From NCBI GenBank assembly GCA_937138395.1, contig CAKZPB010000106.1, positions 45,082 through 109,081 on the forward strand: a stretch of 64,000 nucleotides of DNA. Reading direction: 5' to 3'. The notes below the pieces were generated by a model. That model was not told the origin of the DNA and searched no databases. It saw only the letters and a program-made list of their open reading frames with translations. A program made the translations under genes and the position numbers. Positions within the stretch are counted from its first letter, which is position 1. Each line of letters starts with the position of its first letter. Shown one piece after another: positions 57,332-64,000 of this stretch. The stretch comes from an uncultured Pseudomonadota bacterium. GTDB taxonomy: Bacteria; Pseudomonadota; Gammaproteobacteria; Xanthomonadales; Wenzhouxiangellaceae.

Positions 57332-58111
57332 TTACTCTGCGGTTTTGTCTTCCATTAGCGTGGCAATCGCCGGAGGTACTGCGAACTTTTCGTCAGCCGG
57401 TCTGCCGAGTTCGATTTCGTCAATGATCAATTGCTGCTCCTGCCCCATCGTGGTGACATTGGTTGTGACCGGCAGCTTGAACTCGACGCCATCGCGTTCA
57501 AAGGTCTTGTATTCGTCAAACACGGTCAGCGTTTCCATTTGTCCCATCGGCGATTCGACCGTGAACGTCGAAGCCAGCAGCAGGCCGGTATCTTGCGAAT
57601 AGCAATCGGTCGACTCGCGCCCGGATTTCCAGACGATTTCAACTTCATAGCATGATTCGCCGTTATATTCGGCGGTTCCGGTAGTGGTCATCGATTCGAC
57701 AAACTCATCGCTGCGGATGGTTGCAGCAGGTTCATTGCTTTCGATCTGGATTGTAAGCTCTTCGCCGGTGATCAACCTTGGCCCCATAAAAGGATCAACC
57801 GACCAGGCTTGGCGGTCTGCATAGCCGGTGTGGATGGTCCCCAAGCCTTCCAGTTCAATCATCATGACGCGCTCTGTTGGAGTACGCGAATACATCGTCA
57901 TCTGGCCTTCCATGCCGGCAGCGGGCATCACGAAGCGACCTGTGGTGGTCGAATCCATCTGGCGCAGCATGGCTTGCTCTCCACCGCTGGCCTCGATGTG
58001 GGCATCGACCAGGCTGCGGGCAGCAGGCAGTTCACTGTCGGCAACACCGACGCTGCAGGTCGTGGCCAGCAGGGCCAGCGTCAAGAACTGAGCTTTGATT
58101 GTGTAATTCAT
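57332..58111 (-). CDS. LolA-like periplasmic protein
   Basis: 259 residues. A signal peptide (KAQFLTLALLATTCSVGVA) is followed by the helix LPAARSLVDAHIEASGGEQAM and a long half-barrel of beta strands (TTTGRFVMPAAGMEGQMTMYS, TAEYNGESCYEVEIVWKSG, EVEIVW with a pair of Cys at CYE and DCYS). It is like lipoprotein-carrier LolA/LolB-type proteins of unknown cargo. It lies 69 bp after the S41 peptidase gene and shares its terminator, so the XRE, S41 and this gene probably form one operon. Confidence 0.75.
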   Translation of the reverse strand: MNYTIKAQFLTLALLATTCSVGVADSELPAARSLVDAHIEASGGEQAMLRQMDSTTTGRFVMPAAGMEGQMTMYSRTPTERVMMIELEGLGTIHTGYADRQAWSVDPFMGPRLITGEELTIQIESNEPAATIRSDEFVESMTTTGTAEYNGESCYEVEIVWKSGRESTDCYSQDTGLLLASTFTVESPMGQMETLTVFDEYKTFERDGVEFKLPVTTNVTTMGQEQQLIIDEIELGRPADEKFAVPPAIATLMEDKTAE

Positions 58112-58180
58112 GTGTTCTCCATGTCGGTTAATCAGTTGGTTGGTGAGTCAATTTCAGTGTGTAGCGTTATGCATTCATTG

Positions 58181-59608
58181 TCATTGTGAAGCTTGAATCC
58201 ACTTGATCGCAGCTTCCAGGGGCAGGTCGTCACCCTCCAGCAGTTCAGCTCGCGTTGGATTGATGGGTTGATCCGGCACCACGCCAATCCCTTCGATGCG
58301 TCGACCCTGACCGTCAATGTAATCGGCAAATGCATACATCAGACGATCACCATTCGGTAACGGCAACATTTGAGCCGGCAGTGCCATGCCCGGTGACTGG
58401 CTACCAAAAATGCGCGCACGACCCAGCGATTGAACGCCGGCAGAAAACATTTCGGAGGTGCTGGCCGATAGCGAATCGATCAGAATGGCGACCGGGCCGT
58501 CGAAGGGCGTAATACGGCTGCCGTCATCCGCAACGGTTCGCGGAAACGCACGAAAGTCGATGCGTCCGTCCTCGCGCTTGAGCTGACCGAGCAGCACAAC
58601 TTCATCGACCAGGTGCGAAGTCAACGGCATCATGGTGGTCAATACGCCGCCCAGGTTGCCGCGCAAATCAATGATCAGGCCGCGGCAGGCAAACAATGCG
58701 TCCCGATTTTCTAGGAATCGTTCCATCAGCTCCGGCACCCAGCTGGTGAACGTGATGCGGCCAATGCATGATTCGGGTTCGCCCAAGGTATCCGCGCGAT
58801 ACTGAAATGCCAGGCCCGGCAAGTTGCCGATTTGCACGATATTCAGCGATTCCGGATCGGTATTCGGCGTTACGATGCGTTCTTCATAGTCAGCATCCAG
58901 CAGCGTCAGTGTCACTGGCTCATCGGCTGATTGATAGGCGATCAAGGCGTTGGCCGAAGCTTCAAGATAGAGCGTGGCGCGCTTGCGCGCAGCCGGTTCA
59001 GTGATGTCCAGGGTTTCTTCGATCAGCGGCTGCAGCACCTGGTCACCGATTGCAACCAATAGCCAGCCTGGCTGAATCTGTTCGGCGTTGATCTCGGCTA
59101 CCCGATCAATCACCAGGGCATCATCAATCAGCCGTACGCCCAGCCCGGTCGGTTGATCGGCAGGCTCGCTGCCTTGCGCCTCATCAGCAACCGCGCCCGA
59201 TGCTGCATTGTCTTCATTGCCGGGGATTGTTATCTGCGTCGGCGGCAGGACAATAAAGTGAGATTCACCGACCACTTCCAGCATGTCGTTCAGCAGACCG
59301 CGCAATTCTGCGCGGCTGGCGCCGGCTGCCTGCGGACGCCAGGTTTCTCGGGCTGACAGCCAATCCTGTTCAATCCGCGAATAATCAAAATACTGCTCAC
59401 GGACTTGATTCCAGACCGCATCAAAGGTCTGCAGCTGGACGGAGGTCTCCGCGGAATCAACCGGCTGCTGAACGTCTGCCTGACCCGCTTGGGCAAATAC
59501 AACCGCCTGACCGGCGACCAGCATCCAACCAATCAAGGTGTGCTGTCGAATCAACCGCCAGCGTTGCTGTACAGCGCGACTGGCCAGATCATGGGGAGAA
59601 AGGGTCAT
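58181..59608 (-). CDS. Secreted S41-family serine peptidase
   Basis: 475 residues with a long basic lead and a signal segment (LIGWMLVAGQAVVFAQ). TFDAVWNQVREQYFDYSRIEQDW starts the N-terminal helical domain, and LGVRLIDDALVIDRVAEINAEQIQ is PDZ-like. The catalytic core has GLIIDLRGNLGGVLTTM, the Ser in ILIDSLSASTSEMFSAGVQSLGRA (in part) and IFGSQSPGMALP. The usual CtpA lysine is missing, as in tricorn-type S41B enzymes. It ends with the typical GIGVVPDQPINPTRAELLEGD. It probably works in the periplasm or outside. It is coupled to the XRE gene by ATGA. Confidence 0.85.
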   Translation of the reverse strand: MTLSPHDLASRAVQQRWRLIRQHTLIGWMLVAGQAVVFAQAGQADVQQPVDSAETSVQLQTFDAVWNQVREQYFDYSRIEQDWLSARETWRPQAAGASRAELRGLLNDMLEVVGESHFIVLPPTQITIPGNEDNAASGAVADEAQGSEPADQPTGLGVRLIDDALVIDRVAEINAEQIQPGWLLVAIGDQVLQPLIEETLDITEPAARKRATLYLEASANALIAYQSADEPVTLTLLDADYEERIVTPNTDPESLNIVQIGNLPGLAFQYRADTLGEPESCIGRITFTSWVPELMERFLENRDALFACRGLIIDLRGNLGGVLTTMMPLTSHLVDEVVLLGQLKREDGRIDFRAFPRTVADDGSRITPFDGPVAILIDSLSASTSEMFSAGVQSLGRARIFGSQSPGMALPAQMLPLPNGDRLMYAFADYIDGQGRRIEGIGVVPDQPINPTRAELLEGDDLPLEAAIKWIQASQ

Positions 59609-59886
59609 TGGCGTTCCTCGATTGCATGTTTGTAGACCTCGGCCGAAAGTGGCTCGAACGGCTGTCGCGAAAACATCGCTTCGATCGGCAAATCGAAAAA
59701 CTCGCTGAGCCGCATGGCTAAATCCAGACTTGGACTGTAATCGCGCCGTTCGAGATACCCGATGGTCTGGTAATTGACATCGACTGCATCGGCCAGGTCC
59801 TGACGACTCAAACCGCGTTCGGCGCGCAAAACGGCCAAGCGATTGAAAATCGGCTTGTTGTCTTGTTTAGTATTTCTAGGGCACAT
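59605..59886 (-). CDS. XRE-family HTH regulator, short form
   Basis: 93 residues from the ATG at 59886; the frame continues upstream to 59964 but that part is promoter sequence. The HTH is RLAVLRAERGLSRQDLADAVDVNYQTIGYLERRDYSPSLDLAMRL (in two pieces), followed by the FFDLPIEAMFS tail common to short XRE regulators. It has no Shine-Dalgarno; the promoter places the transcript start at the ATG. An inverted repeat in the promoter spacer makes autorepression likely. It overlaps the S41 peptidase gene by 4 bp and probably controls that operon. Confidence 0.85.
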   Translation of the reverse strand: MCPRNTKQDNKPIFNRLAVLRAERGLSRQDLADAVDVNYQTIGYLERRDYSPSLDLAMRLSEFFDLPIEAMFSRQPFEPLSAEVYKHAIEERQ

Positions 59887-59922
59887 ACAGGATAATATAT
59901 TGTACTTATACAACAAAGGCAA
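59887..59922 (-). promoter_or_regulatory. Near-consensus promoter of the XRE gene (leaderless)
   Basis: On the minus strand: -35 TTGCCT (59922-59917), 17-base spacer, -10 TATATT (59899-59894), then 7 bases to the ATG at 59886. The predicted start site falls on or next to the ATG. Confidence 0.7.
59900..59913. promoter_or_regulatory. Inverted repeat TTGTA-4-TACAA, candidate XRE operator
   Basis: Perfect 5-bp arms with a 4-base centre, lying wholly inside the -35/-10 spacer. Binding there would block RNA polymerase, fitting autoregulation by the XRE protein. Confidence 0.6.
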
Positions 59923-60076
59923 GTATAAAAACAAACCTTCGAGCGAGTGCATCGTGATCATCAAGTCCCGGATGAACGAATCAGACTTGCTGCGATCCTT
60001 GAGCGGCTATCGCTGAAATGCAGCGAGATGCAAGCGCAGCCACCGCCTGATGTAGACTGCAATTTTGGGTGATGCC

Positions 60077-60514
60077 ATGAAGATTGCTCTGATTGTTCTC
60101 GTGTTGTTAGTGGTGCTTGTGATCGGCGGCTTATTCTATCTTGGCCAGCAGTCGCGTTCCGGAAGTGCGCCCGGTTTGAGTAACGGCCAGTTGGCTGCCT
60201 GCCCGTCATCACCGAACTGCGTGTCCAGTGAATCTTCAGCATCGGAAGATCAGGCCGTCGATCCGCTGTCCGCCGATAGCTGGGATCGGCTACCGGCGGC
60301 AGTGCAAGCCCTGGGCGGGACCGTCACGCGACAGGACCCGGATTATCTGTCGGCCGAATTCGTCTCGAGCCTGTTCAAGTTCACCGATGACGTTGAATTT
60401 CGACGTGCCGATGATGGTGTGCACGTGCGCTCCGCGTCGCGTGTAGGCCACTCGGACATGGGCGCCAACCGGGCGCGGGTCGAGGCACTGCGCGCGCAAC
60501 TCGCATCGGGCTGA
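60077..60514 (+). CDS. DUF1499 membrane-anchored protein
   Basis: 145 residues from the ATG at 60077 (an earlier ATG at 60065 adds four). An N-terminal membrane segment (KIALIVLVLLVVLVIGGLFYLG) is followed by the DUF1499 pattern: LAACPSSPNCVSSE (conserved CPxSPNCVSS), WDRLPAAVQALGGTV, DYLSAEFVSSLFKFTDDVEF and HVRSASRVGHSDMGANRARVE. The function of the family is unknown. It is divergent from the XRE gene with 190 bp between the starts. The EEP-family gene follows 46 bp downstream, perhaps in the same unit. Confidence 0.9.
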   Translation: MKIALIVLVLLVVLVIGGLFYLGQQSRSGSAPGLSNGQLAACPSSPNCVSSESSASEDQAVDPLSADSWDRLPAAVQALGGTVTRQDPDYLSAEFVSSLFKFTDDVEFRRADDGVHVRSASRVGHSDMGANRARVEALRAQLASG

Positions 60515-60560
60515 ACAGCGGCCTGGTTCGTCACTCTGCTGCCATTTTGGATGGAAAATA

Positions 60561-61673
60561 ATGACATTAGCTAGCAAAACCGGTCCTTGCCTACTGTTCA
60601 GCTTGTTCCTGGTCGCATGTGCAAGCGATCCATCGGGCATGAGGGCTGATGAGCAAGCCGGATATTCAGAACCCGATCCACGCCCAGTCCAGGCCAATTC
60701 AAACCGGGTCAGCGTGATGGCTTTCAACGTTGAAAATCTGTTTGATACCGCCGATGATCCGGGCAAGAACGACGCAACCTATCTGCCCGCATCGATCAAA
60801 ACCGACCCCGCCCATATCGAGGCCTGTAATTTGATCGAAGTGGATCGCTGGCGCGAGGATTGTCTTTATCTGGACTGGAGCGAGGAGGCCTTGAACTTCA
60901 AGCTTGAGCAGGTCGCCAAAACCATCCTGGCGTATAACGATGGGTTGGGGCCGGATATTATTGCGCTGCAGGAAGTTGAAAATATTCACGTGCTGGAACA
61001 ATTACGCAACGAATATCTGCAGCCAGCGGGCTATCTCGAGTCAATCCTGATCGAGGGCATCGATGACCGCGGCATTGACGTGGCGTTTTTATCGCGGCTC
61101 CCAAAGGTCGGCGAGGCAATACTGCATCCGCTGGACATGTCCGCCTTCCCGCAAGGCGCGCAGGATACCCGTGGCGTGCTGCAGGCCGATTTCGAACTGC
61201 CGGATGGCTCAGTGTTAACCGGGTTTTCCGTTCATTTTCCGGCGCCGTTTCATCCAATCGAGATGCGCTGGGTTGCGTATCAGCACTTGAACAGTGTCCG
61301 CGCTCAACTGCCCGAGGATCGCCCGGTATTCGCAGCAGGTGATTTCAACACGCCCACGCGCGAAAAAAACGAAACCACCATCATGGATGACATGGTGCGT
61401 GCGCATTGGATCGTTGCTCATGAGGTGGGATGCGAGGGCTGCAAAGGCACCAACTACTGGGCGCGTGGTGAAAGCTGGTCGTTTCTGGATATGGTTCTGT
61501 ACTCGCCTTCGGCAGCGCGCGGCTGGCAACTCGACCCCCAGTCTGTGGAGGTAGTGACCGCCTATGCCGGACAGACAAACAACGATGGCACACCCAATCG
61601 TTTTGATCTCGAGCAACGTGAGGGTGTATCTGACCATCTCCCGATCGTGATGGCCATCGAACGACTGCCATGA
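60561..61673 (+). CDS. Endonuclease/exonuclease/phosphatase-family lipoprotein
   Basis: 370 residues. The N-terminus ends in a lipobox (LFSLFLVAC), so the protein is a probable lipoprotein facing the periplasm. EEP-fold blocks: VSVMAFNVENLFDTADDPGKND, DIIALQEVENIHVLEQL with the metal Glu, DRGIDVAFLSRLP, GFSVHFPAPFHP, VFAAGDFNTPTREKNET (Asp-x-Asn) and EGVSDHLPIVMAIE with the final Asp-His. It cleaves phosphodiester bonds of nucleic acids, phospholipids or similar; the substrate is unknown. A GAF-PAS-GGDEF-EAL gene follows in the same direction with 122 bp between. Confidence 0.88.
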   Translation: MTLASKTGPCLLFSLFLVACASDPSGMRADEQAGYSEPDPRPVQANSNRVSVMAFNVENLFDTADDPGKNDATYLPASIKTDPAHIEACNLIEVDRWREDCLYLDWSEEALNFKLEQVAKTILAYNDGLGPDIIALQEVENIHVLEQLRNEYLQPAGYLESILIEGIDDRGIDVAFLSRLPKVGEAILHPLDMSAFPQGAQDTRGVLQADFELPDGSVLTGFSVHFPAPFHPIEMRWVAYQHLNSVRAQLPEDRPVFAAGDFNTPTREKNETTIMDDMVRAHWIVAHEVGCEGCKGTNYWARGESWSFLDMVLYSPSAARGWQLDPQSVEVVTAYAGQTNNDGTPNRFDLEQREGVSDHLPIVMAIERLP

Positions 61674-61795
61674 TTGTTGCAGTAAGTTCGCATTCGCTTC
61701 GGTGTCAACCAGGCATTCAGAGTGCAACTGCCGACCCCCTCAGCATTACAAATACGCTGTGCTAGACTGATTTTCAAGCATTGGGGATTCGAGGA

Positions 61796-64000
61796 ATGTC
61801 GTCAGGATCACCACCAGCATCTGCGTCGTCAATGACGCTGGATCAAGTCTATGTCGAACTGACCAAAGATCACAGGATCTTTGCTGATCGGCTTGAACGC
61901 GGGCTGAAGCGTATTACTCAAACGTGCGCGCGCTCCATGGGCGTGGATCGAGTCAGTGTCTGGGCTTTTGATGCCGAGATTGGCGCTTTGTCCTGTCTTT
62001 GTCTGTGGGACCAGAATTCAGCCGCATTCGAACACGGTGCCGTGCTCAAGCAGCGCGAAATACCACGTTACTTCGAAGCACTGAGCAGTCAGCGATTGAT
62101 CGACGCATCGGATGCACGTCAAGATTCCCGCACCTCGGAACTAACGGATGACTATCTGATCCCGCTGAATATTCATGCCATGCTCGATGCAACGTTGCGT
62201 TTTGAGGGGCGGCTGCGAGGCGTGCTGTGCACCGAGGTTGTAGGCAAGTCAAGGGCCTGGTCCGAAGCTGAAAAAATGTTTGTCAGCTCGGTTGCAGAGT
62301 TGATCGACCAACTGATGATTCTTGATCGTTTGCGACAACGAGAGAGCCATTATCGATCCTTGTTTGATCATTCAGCAGACAGCATCTTCCTCCTTTCTGA
62401 TGGCGTGTTTGTTGATTGCAACCCGGCGACTGAAACCATATTCGAAACCAGTCGTAAGGATCTTATGGGTTTGAATCTTGCCGATATCTCACCAGAGCAT
62501 CAACCGGATGGGCGTCGCTCGAGTGAGGTCGCCGAGCAGCTGATCCAGCGCGCACTCGAAGGCGACGTACAGCGTTTTGAGTGGCGCCATCGTACGATGG
62601 CGGGTCAGGCGTTTGATTGCGAGGTCATGCTGAGTCGTGCACAGCGCGGCGATGACTGGTATGTCACGGGCGTAGTGCGAGATATTTCTGGCCGTAAGCA
62701 GATTGAACAGGAGCTGAAGAAGTCGAGATCGGATCTCGAGTATCGCGCGTACCATGATTCATTGACGGCGCTGCCAAATCGAGATCAATTTCATCTCGAT
62801 GCTAACGCCAGTATTCAAAAGGATGAAGAGCCCGACGTTCATCATGCGGTGTATCTGCTGGACTTGAATCGGTTCAAGGAGGTCAATGATGCGCTCGGGC
62901 ATGAGTTTGGCGATGAAGTGCTGAAGCAGGTGGGCGAGCGACTTCGTGAGTTCAGTGAGTCGAATAACCATGCAGTTTATCGCCTGGGTGGCGACGAGTT
63001 TGCGCTGCTCGCGGCGGTCGAATCTGAACAGGACGCACTGCAAGTCGCCGAACAGGTCATGCAGTCGTTCTTGTCGCCATTTTCCCAGCGCGACATCGAT
63101 TTGCATGTGGATACCAGCATTGGTATTGCCTTGTCCTCGCGGCACGGTGTTGACAGTCATGAATTGCTGCGCTGCGCAGATGTGGCCTTGTACATTGCAA
63201 AGCGCGAGGCAAAACATTATTCCTTGTATGAACATCGTTTTGACGACAAAGGCAAGCGGCACTTGACGCTGATGTCAGACCTTGTACAGGCCATGGAATA
63301 CGATGAATTGATGTTGTATTACCATCCGCGGGTCGAGCTGGAAAACAATACGTGCACGAATTGTGAGGCACTGTTGCGCTGGCAGCATCCCAAGCATGGC
63401 TTGATTAATCCTGATGAATTCATTGCTACCGCAGAATTGAATAATCATATTCATCAGCTTACTCGTTGGGTACTGAATGAAGCGCTCGGGCAGCTCAGAT
63501 CGTGGCTGGACCAGGGCATGAACATGACGGTCAGCGTCAACGTATCGGCCAGAAATCTGGTCGATCAGCGTTTTTCCGAGGACGTTCGGTCCCTGCTGGA
63601 GAAGCATCGGATACAAGCCGAGCAATTGGAGCTGGAAATTACCGAGAGTGCGTTGATCATCGATCCGGTCCGTGCGCTGGAGTCGCTCGATGTGCTGCGC
63701 GCATTCGGCGTTTCCATTGCTGTTGATGATTTTGGTACTGGCTATTCTTCAATGAGTTATCTGAAGCGCATGCCAGTCCAAGTACTCAAGATCGACCGCT
63801 CGTTCGTCAAGGACATGTTGACCGATGAATCAGACGCAACCATCGTGCGTTCCATTGTTGAGCTGGCTCATCAGTTTGGACTATTAGCCGTAGCCGAAGG
63901 CGTCGAAGACCTGGCCACTATCGAACTGCTGAAAAAAATGAATTGCGAACAAGCGCAGGGCTTCTATTTCTGTAACCCGCTACCGGCGAAGGATTTTAAA
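61796..64000 (+). CDS. GAF-PAS-GGDEF-EAL cyclic-di-GMP protein, 5' part
   Basis: 735 codons to the edge of the window with no stop, so only the start is present. About residues 20-170 form a GAF domain (CARSMGVDRVSVWAFDAE, IPLNIHAMLDATLRFEGRL). A PAS domain follows at about 180-305 (YRSLFDHSADSIFLLSDGVFVDCNPATE; VVRDISGRKQIEQEL). A GGDEF domain with intact HDSLTALPNRDQFH and YRLGGDEFALL follows, at about 320-480. An EAL domain starts near 500 with NCEALLRWQHPKHGL, NVSARNLVDQRF, LELEITESAL, AVDDFGTGYSSMSYLKRMP and VAEGVED, all catalytic positions present. It can both make and break c-di-GMP by family rules; which dominates is unknown. No transmembrane segment is visible. Confidence 0.92.
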   Translation, partial: MSSGSPPASASSMTLDQVYVELTKDHRIFADRLERGLKRITQTCARSMGVDRVSVWAFDAEIGALSCLCLWDQNSAAFEHGAVLKQREIPRYFEALSSQRLIDASDARQDSRTSELTDDYLIPLNIHAMLDATLRFEGRLRGVLCTEVVGKSRAWSEAEKMFVSSVAELIDQLMILDRLRQRESHYRSLFDHSADSIFLLSDGVFVDCNPATETIFETSRKDLMGLNLADISPEHQPDGRRSSEVAEQLIQRALEGDVQRFEWRHRTMAGQAFDCEVMLSRAQRGDDWYVTGVVRDISGRKQIEQELKKSRSDLEYRAYHDSLTALPNRDQFHLDANASIQKDEEPDVHHAVYLLDLNRFKEVNDALGHEFGDEVLKQVGERLREFSESNNHAVYRLGGDEFALLAAVESEQDALQVAEQVMQSFLSPFSQRDIDLHVDTSIGIALSSRHGVDSHELLRCADVALYIAKREAKHYSLYEHRFDDKGKRHLTLMSDLVQAMEYDELMLYYHPRVELENNTCTNCEALLRWQHPKHGLINPDEFIATAELNNHIHQLTRWVLNEALGQLRSWLDQGMNMTVSVNVSARNLVDQRFSEDVRSLLEKHRIQAEQLELEITESALIIDPVRALESLDVLRAFGVSIAVDDFGTGYSSMSYLKRMPVQVLKIDRSFVKDMLTDESDATIVRSIVELAHQFGLLAVAEGVEDLATIELLKKMNCEQAQGFYFCNPLPAKDFK

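Overview
The window comes from a Gram-negative bacterium, most likely a gammaproteobacterium of the Wenzhouxiangella/Xanthomonadales type. This rests on gene content (GlnE, AceK, YajQ, a sigma/DUF3619/DUF3106 trio, a DUF6502 protein, Anbu, many signal-peptide proteins) and a G+C content that looks moderately high. It is an inference from family content. There is no rRNA or tRNA gene, no CRISPR array and no intact mobile element. Genes are dense and often overlap by ATGA or a few bases, so many are probably translationally coupled.

Layout. 1-3.3 kb: 3' end of an SLC13-type transporter, a TIR-TPR signalling protein and a frameshifted SLOG-like remnant. 3.5-9.9 kb (minus): cytochrome b561-like protein with cytochrome c', GlnE, and a large secreted DUF5060/glycosidase-like protein. 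10.3-11.3 kb: two small membrane proteins. 11.4-20.3 kb (minus): GMC oxidoreductase, S9 peptidase, DUF3299 protein, N-formylglutamate amidohydrolase-like protein, Cys/Met-metabolism PLP enzyme, proA, proB. 20.3-25.5 kb (minus): ABC-2 exporter, amidohydrolase and a DesK/DesR-like two-component pair in one operon. 25.5-26.3 kb: non-coding DNA with a long hairpin. 26.3-34.8 kb: mutM, dodecin, NPP-type phosphodiesterase, YajQ, a catalytically degenerate GGDEF-EAL protein, a sulfotransferase, an Asp-rich triple-repeat secreted protein and a DUF6502 protein. 35-44.9 kb: DUF389 protein, GST, a small secreted protein, the sigma/DUF3619/DUF3106 operon, aceK, an NTF2-like protein, the Anbu peptidase and a DUF305/beta-propeller fusion. 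45.1-55.2 kb (plus): an operon of an MBL-fold hydrolase, trifunctional propionyl-CoA synthase and bifunctional malonyl-CoA reductase. 55.3-64 kb: ZIP transporter, esterase with a truncated DUF5996 remnant, LolA-like protein, S41 peptidase with an XRE regulator, DUF1499 protein, EEP-family lipoprotein, and a GAF-PAS-GGDEF-EAL protein running off the end.

The stand-out system is the 45.1-55.2 kb operon. Malonyl-CoA reductase and propionyl-CoA synthase are the two signature fusion enzymes of the 3-hydroxypropionate route (malonyl-CoA to 3-hydroxypropionate to propionyl-CoA), best known from Chloroflexus. Here they overlap by 4 bp, with catalytic residues visible in all five domains, behind an MBL-fold hydrolase and two perfect palindromes. 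The other enzymes of the bi-cycle are not in the window. A second theme is cyclic-di-GMP signalling: YajQ, a dead GGDEF-EAL protein and an active-looking GGDEF-EAL protein. A third is two minus-strand genes (XRE and DUF6502) whose near-consensus promoters put the predicted transcription start on the ATG, each overlapped by a TTGTA/TACAA inverted repeat.
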